Source of the DNA: Antedon mediterranea | Taxonomy: Eukaryota > Echinodermata > Crinoidea > Comatulida > Antedonidae | Reading direction: 5' to 3' | Assembly (NCBI RefSeq): GCF_964355755.1 | Contig: NC_092674.1 | Coordinates: forward strand, 2,299,001 to 2,363,000 | DNA: 64,000 nt | Part shown: positions 61,315 to 64,000 of the stretch, in pieces | How positions within the stretch are numbered: position 1 is the stretch's first letter | Layout: the number at the start of each line of letters is the position of its first letter | Notes under the pieces: model-generated | Database searches by the model: none | What the model was told of the DNA's origin: nothing | What the model saw: only the letters and a program-made list of their open reading frames with translations | Position numbers and translations under genes: made by a program

Positions 61315-62814
61315 CTAACTTGTATAAAATAAGATATCGGACGAAGGAGGAATGGATCTTTGAAAAAAACTTTTATTGTACCAAAAGAATTTGCTGTCGG
61401 TTTCAACGTTATATTCAACGGTTTGATTAACGCCTTCATGTAACTCTGTTGGAACTTTACTCTTTTCAACTCGGCGAATAATTATCAGTTTCTTTTTGAT
61501 GTTACCATTACTGTCGTGCGTTAGTATTTTGCGTAGAAAGCTGTAATCCTCTTGGATGTATTTATTGGACAAGATGACGATGAGACGTGGGCAGAAGCTG
61601 ACCGCCCCTTGAGTGATGCGTGGCTTGGAACGTAGTGCTTTGTAGTCGGACTGTTGGACAATGTACAGATGCGATTCTATGGTACGGAACTTGTCGCCAA
61701 GTTCTTTTGCAAGGGCTTTGTCCTCCATGTTGTTACAATGAAGAATAAACACATCGCAACAATTTGAAACACGTTCATTACCTGTAAATATAAATTTATT
61801 TTTATGGATCACATGTTACAGTTAACGTGTATAAGTTTACGCTATGTTTCTTGTTTAACATGTGTACAAATTTACACTATGTTTCTTGTTTAACATGTGT
61901 ACAAGTTTACACTATGTTTCTTGTTTAACATGTAGTCAACAAGTTTACACTATGTTTCTTGTTTAACATGTGTACAACTTTACACTATGTTTCTTGTTTA
62001 ACAGGTGTACAAGTTTACACTAGCTTACACTAACTTTAGCACCAAACATACCTTGTTTATGCGACTTTAAAGCCTTCTCCACATCACGTACAAAATCTCT
62101 ATTTTCTGATACATCACTAGCGGCAGGATCTTGAGTAGGTTCCGCATCAGCATTTCTGCCAAAGCACTCTGTAATGGTGTAGTAATTAGTGTTTCACACA
62201 AATATATATTGATTGCACTTTTGAGTAGTACAAAATATATTGGGTAACAAAATATAAACGCACAAAATATAAAAACATTGATTGAGTAATATATTAATAA
62301 AAATAGCAGTAGTAATTGAATGACGATTCATCACTTACTAGAGCACAAAGACATGGCTTGCTGGATTTCTTGATACTGGACTGGAGTCTAAAAAAATGTA
62401 ATTTTTCCCCAAATACTGCAGATTGCTGATTGGAATATAAAATAATAGAAATGAAATACATAGTACAGTATTATTAAAAATAATTATATCCCAAACAAAT
62501 TCGAATACAAAAGGGCCTAGCTAGGCTCCTACACAATACAGTAAGTAATACAGTATAACTCTATGCATGTAGGCCCTAGTGGCAGTGCAGCGCCACTACT
62601 ACTAGCCGCACCTTTCTTTTTTAGGATAGCTAGCCTATAAAACTCTAGGCCTAGCTAGGCCTAACTAGGCTACTAGCCTAAAGGCTATATTTATAAAAAC
62701 ACACACTCGTTCTGATCGTCTAACATTTAATATTCTACCGTTTCTAACAAATATCCAATAAATCACATGCTTACCTTATGATCTGAAAATACCGTAAAAG
62801 GGAATTCCCGGAGC
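61315..62814 (-). CDS. TIR-domain protein, MyD88-like, N-terminus unresolved
   Basis: Exons read downward: 62,775-62,814, 62,339-62,387, 62,052-62,168 and 61,315-61,781, in phase with AG/GT borders. The last exon is a TIR domain: CCDVFILHCNN opens it (usual D-AF/VFISY strand), CPRLIVILSNKYIQ is the central strand, KKKLIIIRRVEK follows, and SKFFWYNKSF is the box-3 FW motif. The layout resembles MyD88, the adaptor that couples Toll/IL-1 receptors to IRAK kinases. The BB-loop motif (RDxxPG in MyD88) is not seen; the matching stretch reads ALRSKPRITQG. No death domain exon is found. Either upstream exons lie beyond the window, or a CpG-rich patch at 62,876-62,950 is the promoter and translation starts at the ATG in exon 2 (MSLCS), giving about 199 residues. 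Confidence 0.7.
61818..62030. repeat. 35-bp minisatellite in TIR-gene intron
   Basis: About six copies of a unit with TTTACACTATGTTTCTTGTT + TAACATGTGTACAAG, ending at the acceptor side of the last intron. Confidence 0.9.
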
Positions 62815-63678
62815 CTAAAAAAACATATTTGATTTGAAAAGAGCTCTCACACCACGTCTTTTATTTATTTTTCCAGCGTCGCGGCGACTCTCGTCGTCAC
62901 GCTCTAGCTGCTGCTCTCTAGTGAAAAAGTCGCACCCATACCGTCATATTGTGTACAAACGCGTTACATTGCGTTAACAAAAAACTATTGAATAAAGGCT
63001 CAGGCTTCAGTTTATTATGAATGTTGAAAAATTTAATAACAAACATTTACCTTTTTTTAAATATAGTTATTTATTAATCGTTTAACCTAATAGCACTTTT
63101 GGATGTTATGGTAGCGGTTCATTGTATGCGGCCACTATAAAAATAAAAGTTATGTATTATAATTATTAAAAATAAAATGCTTATAATGATCCAAAACTAT
63201 TTTATACGGGACATATTTTATACTGGACAATATAAAGACTATATATAATATTTCCAGAAAATATTTATGCAAATTCTTATAAAATAATCTAAATTTAAAT
63301 TGTATTAAAAAATATATTTATAAAATAAAAATTTCATATTAACAATCTTATACTGCACTGTAATTCAGCTAGTTACTTTGAAATACTGCAATTTATTGTA
63401 AAAAATATGCAAAATGAAATCCAAAATAAATCAAGTTAAATTGCACCAGCTGTTATTTACAACAAATCGAGGTGAGATTTAATAAAATAACATATTTGGA
63501 ATTCAAATTCTAAAAAATTCACTTTATAATGATCACTACATCCTCTATCAACACACTAAATGTCTAGATTGTAACACTAAATGTCTAGATGTGACAGAAT
63601 TTTTGGTTAAAAACTAAAACAAGACCTTGAAAAAAATCATGCATTTAAATGAGAATGCCAAATGAATTGAGTGAATAC

Positions 63679-63730
63679 TACCAGGGCGTGGTTACTACCA
63701 GGGCGTGGTTACTACCAGGGCGTGGTTACT
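63679..63730. repeat. 17-bp triplicate
   Basis: Three perfect copies of TACTACCAGGGCGTGGT-type unit. Confidence 0.85.
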
Positions 63731-63739
63731 TTCATTCAA

Positions 63740-63877
63740 TCTGCACACTATCAAACTTTATGTCACAAAAAGATTTGATGTGCCCAAATATGAATATGAT
63801 GGTGTCATTTCACTACCATATTTGGGCATATCACCACCATATTTGGGCACAAACTAGTTCGTGTAGACAGAGCTTTA
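63740..63877. mobile_element. MITE family A, copy 21
   Basis: Left CTGCACACTATCAAACTTTA and right GTGTAGACAGAGCTT, three inverted core motifs. Confidence 0.85.
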
Positions 63878-64000
63878 GTAACGTAAAGGTAAAGTAATAT
63901 AGACCAATCAGGTGGCCTGAATTTAGGTGAATGGGTAAGAACTAAAAGAATAACAAGTCATTTGGTCTGATGATGTTGGCGAGAAGTAGTATAACTAACG

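Larger units (their letters stand above)
62815..64000. other. AT-rich flank, no gene recognised
   Basis: A CpG-rich patch at 62,876-62,950 could be a promoter. The rest is AT-rich without supported exons, apart from the small repeat and MITE listed next. Confidence 0.4.

Overview
This is an AT-rich, intron-rich animal nuclear DNA window with no prokaryotic or organellar features. The genes are ordinary metazoan ones: a Na+/K+-ATPase beta subunit, centrobin, TRAPPC1, dTMP kinase, DRC9/IQCG, ribosomal protein eL33 and a MyD88-like TIR protein. Together with dense MITE-like elements and short AGGCCTA-rich patches, they suggest a marine invertebrate deuterostome, possibly an echinoderm. That placement is inference; the sequence does not name the species.

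Layout. 1-3.2 kb: 3' five coding exons of a Na+/K+-ATPase beta subunit (+). 3.2-13.8 kb: gene-poor repeat desert with four small minisatellites and a 5-kb array of nested palindromes. 13.8-16.3 kb: complete five-exon dTMP kinase, copy A (-). 18.5-37.9 kb: complete 20-exon centrobin gene (-), with introns full of MITEs and two large minisatellites. 39.1-40.8 kb: complete four-exon TRAPPC1 (+), divergent from centrobin. 41.4-41.9 kb: possible small two-exon gene (-). 42.8-48.3 kb: complete second dTMP kinase, copy B (-), with a 1.5-kb TIR transposon carrying a broken HIRAN-domain gene in intron 2. 48.75-50.45 kb: 5'-truncated non-LTR retrotransposon. 51.5-56.0 kb: DRC9/IQCG (-), divergent from RPL35A (+, 56.26-58.12 kb). 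61.3-62.8 kb: TIR-domain gene (-).

Exon models were built by hand from splice sites, phase and family conservation. The dTMP kinase, centrobin, TRAPPC1, IQCG and RPL35A models each join in frame from start to stop.

Main points of interest: (1) two head-to-head gene pairs, CNTROB/TRAPPC1 and IQCG/RPL35A, match pairs I know from the human genome; (2) of the two dTMP kinases, copy B replaces the thymine-contacting arginine (human R76) with valine; (3) two unrelated MITEs, both in centrobin introns, have each spawned a minisatellite whose unit is exactly one MITE terminus plus host flank; (4) a HIRAN-domain gene sits inside a TIR transposon; (5) one MITE family has about 21 copies in 64 kb.
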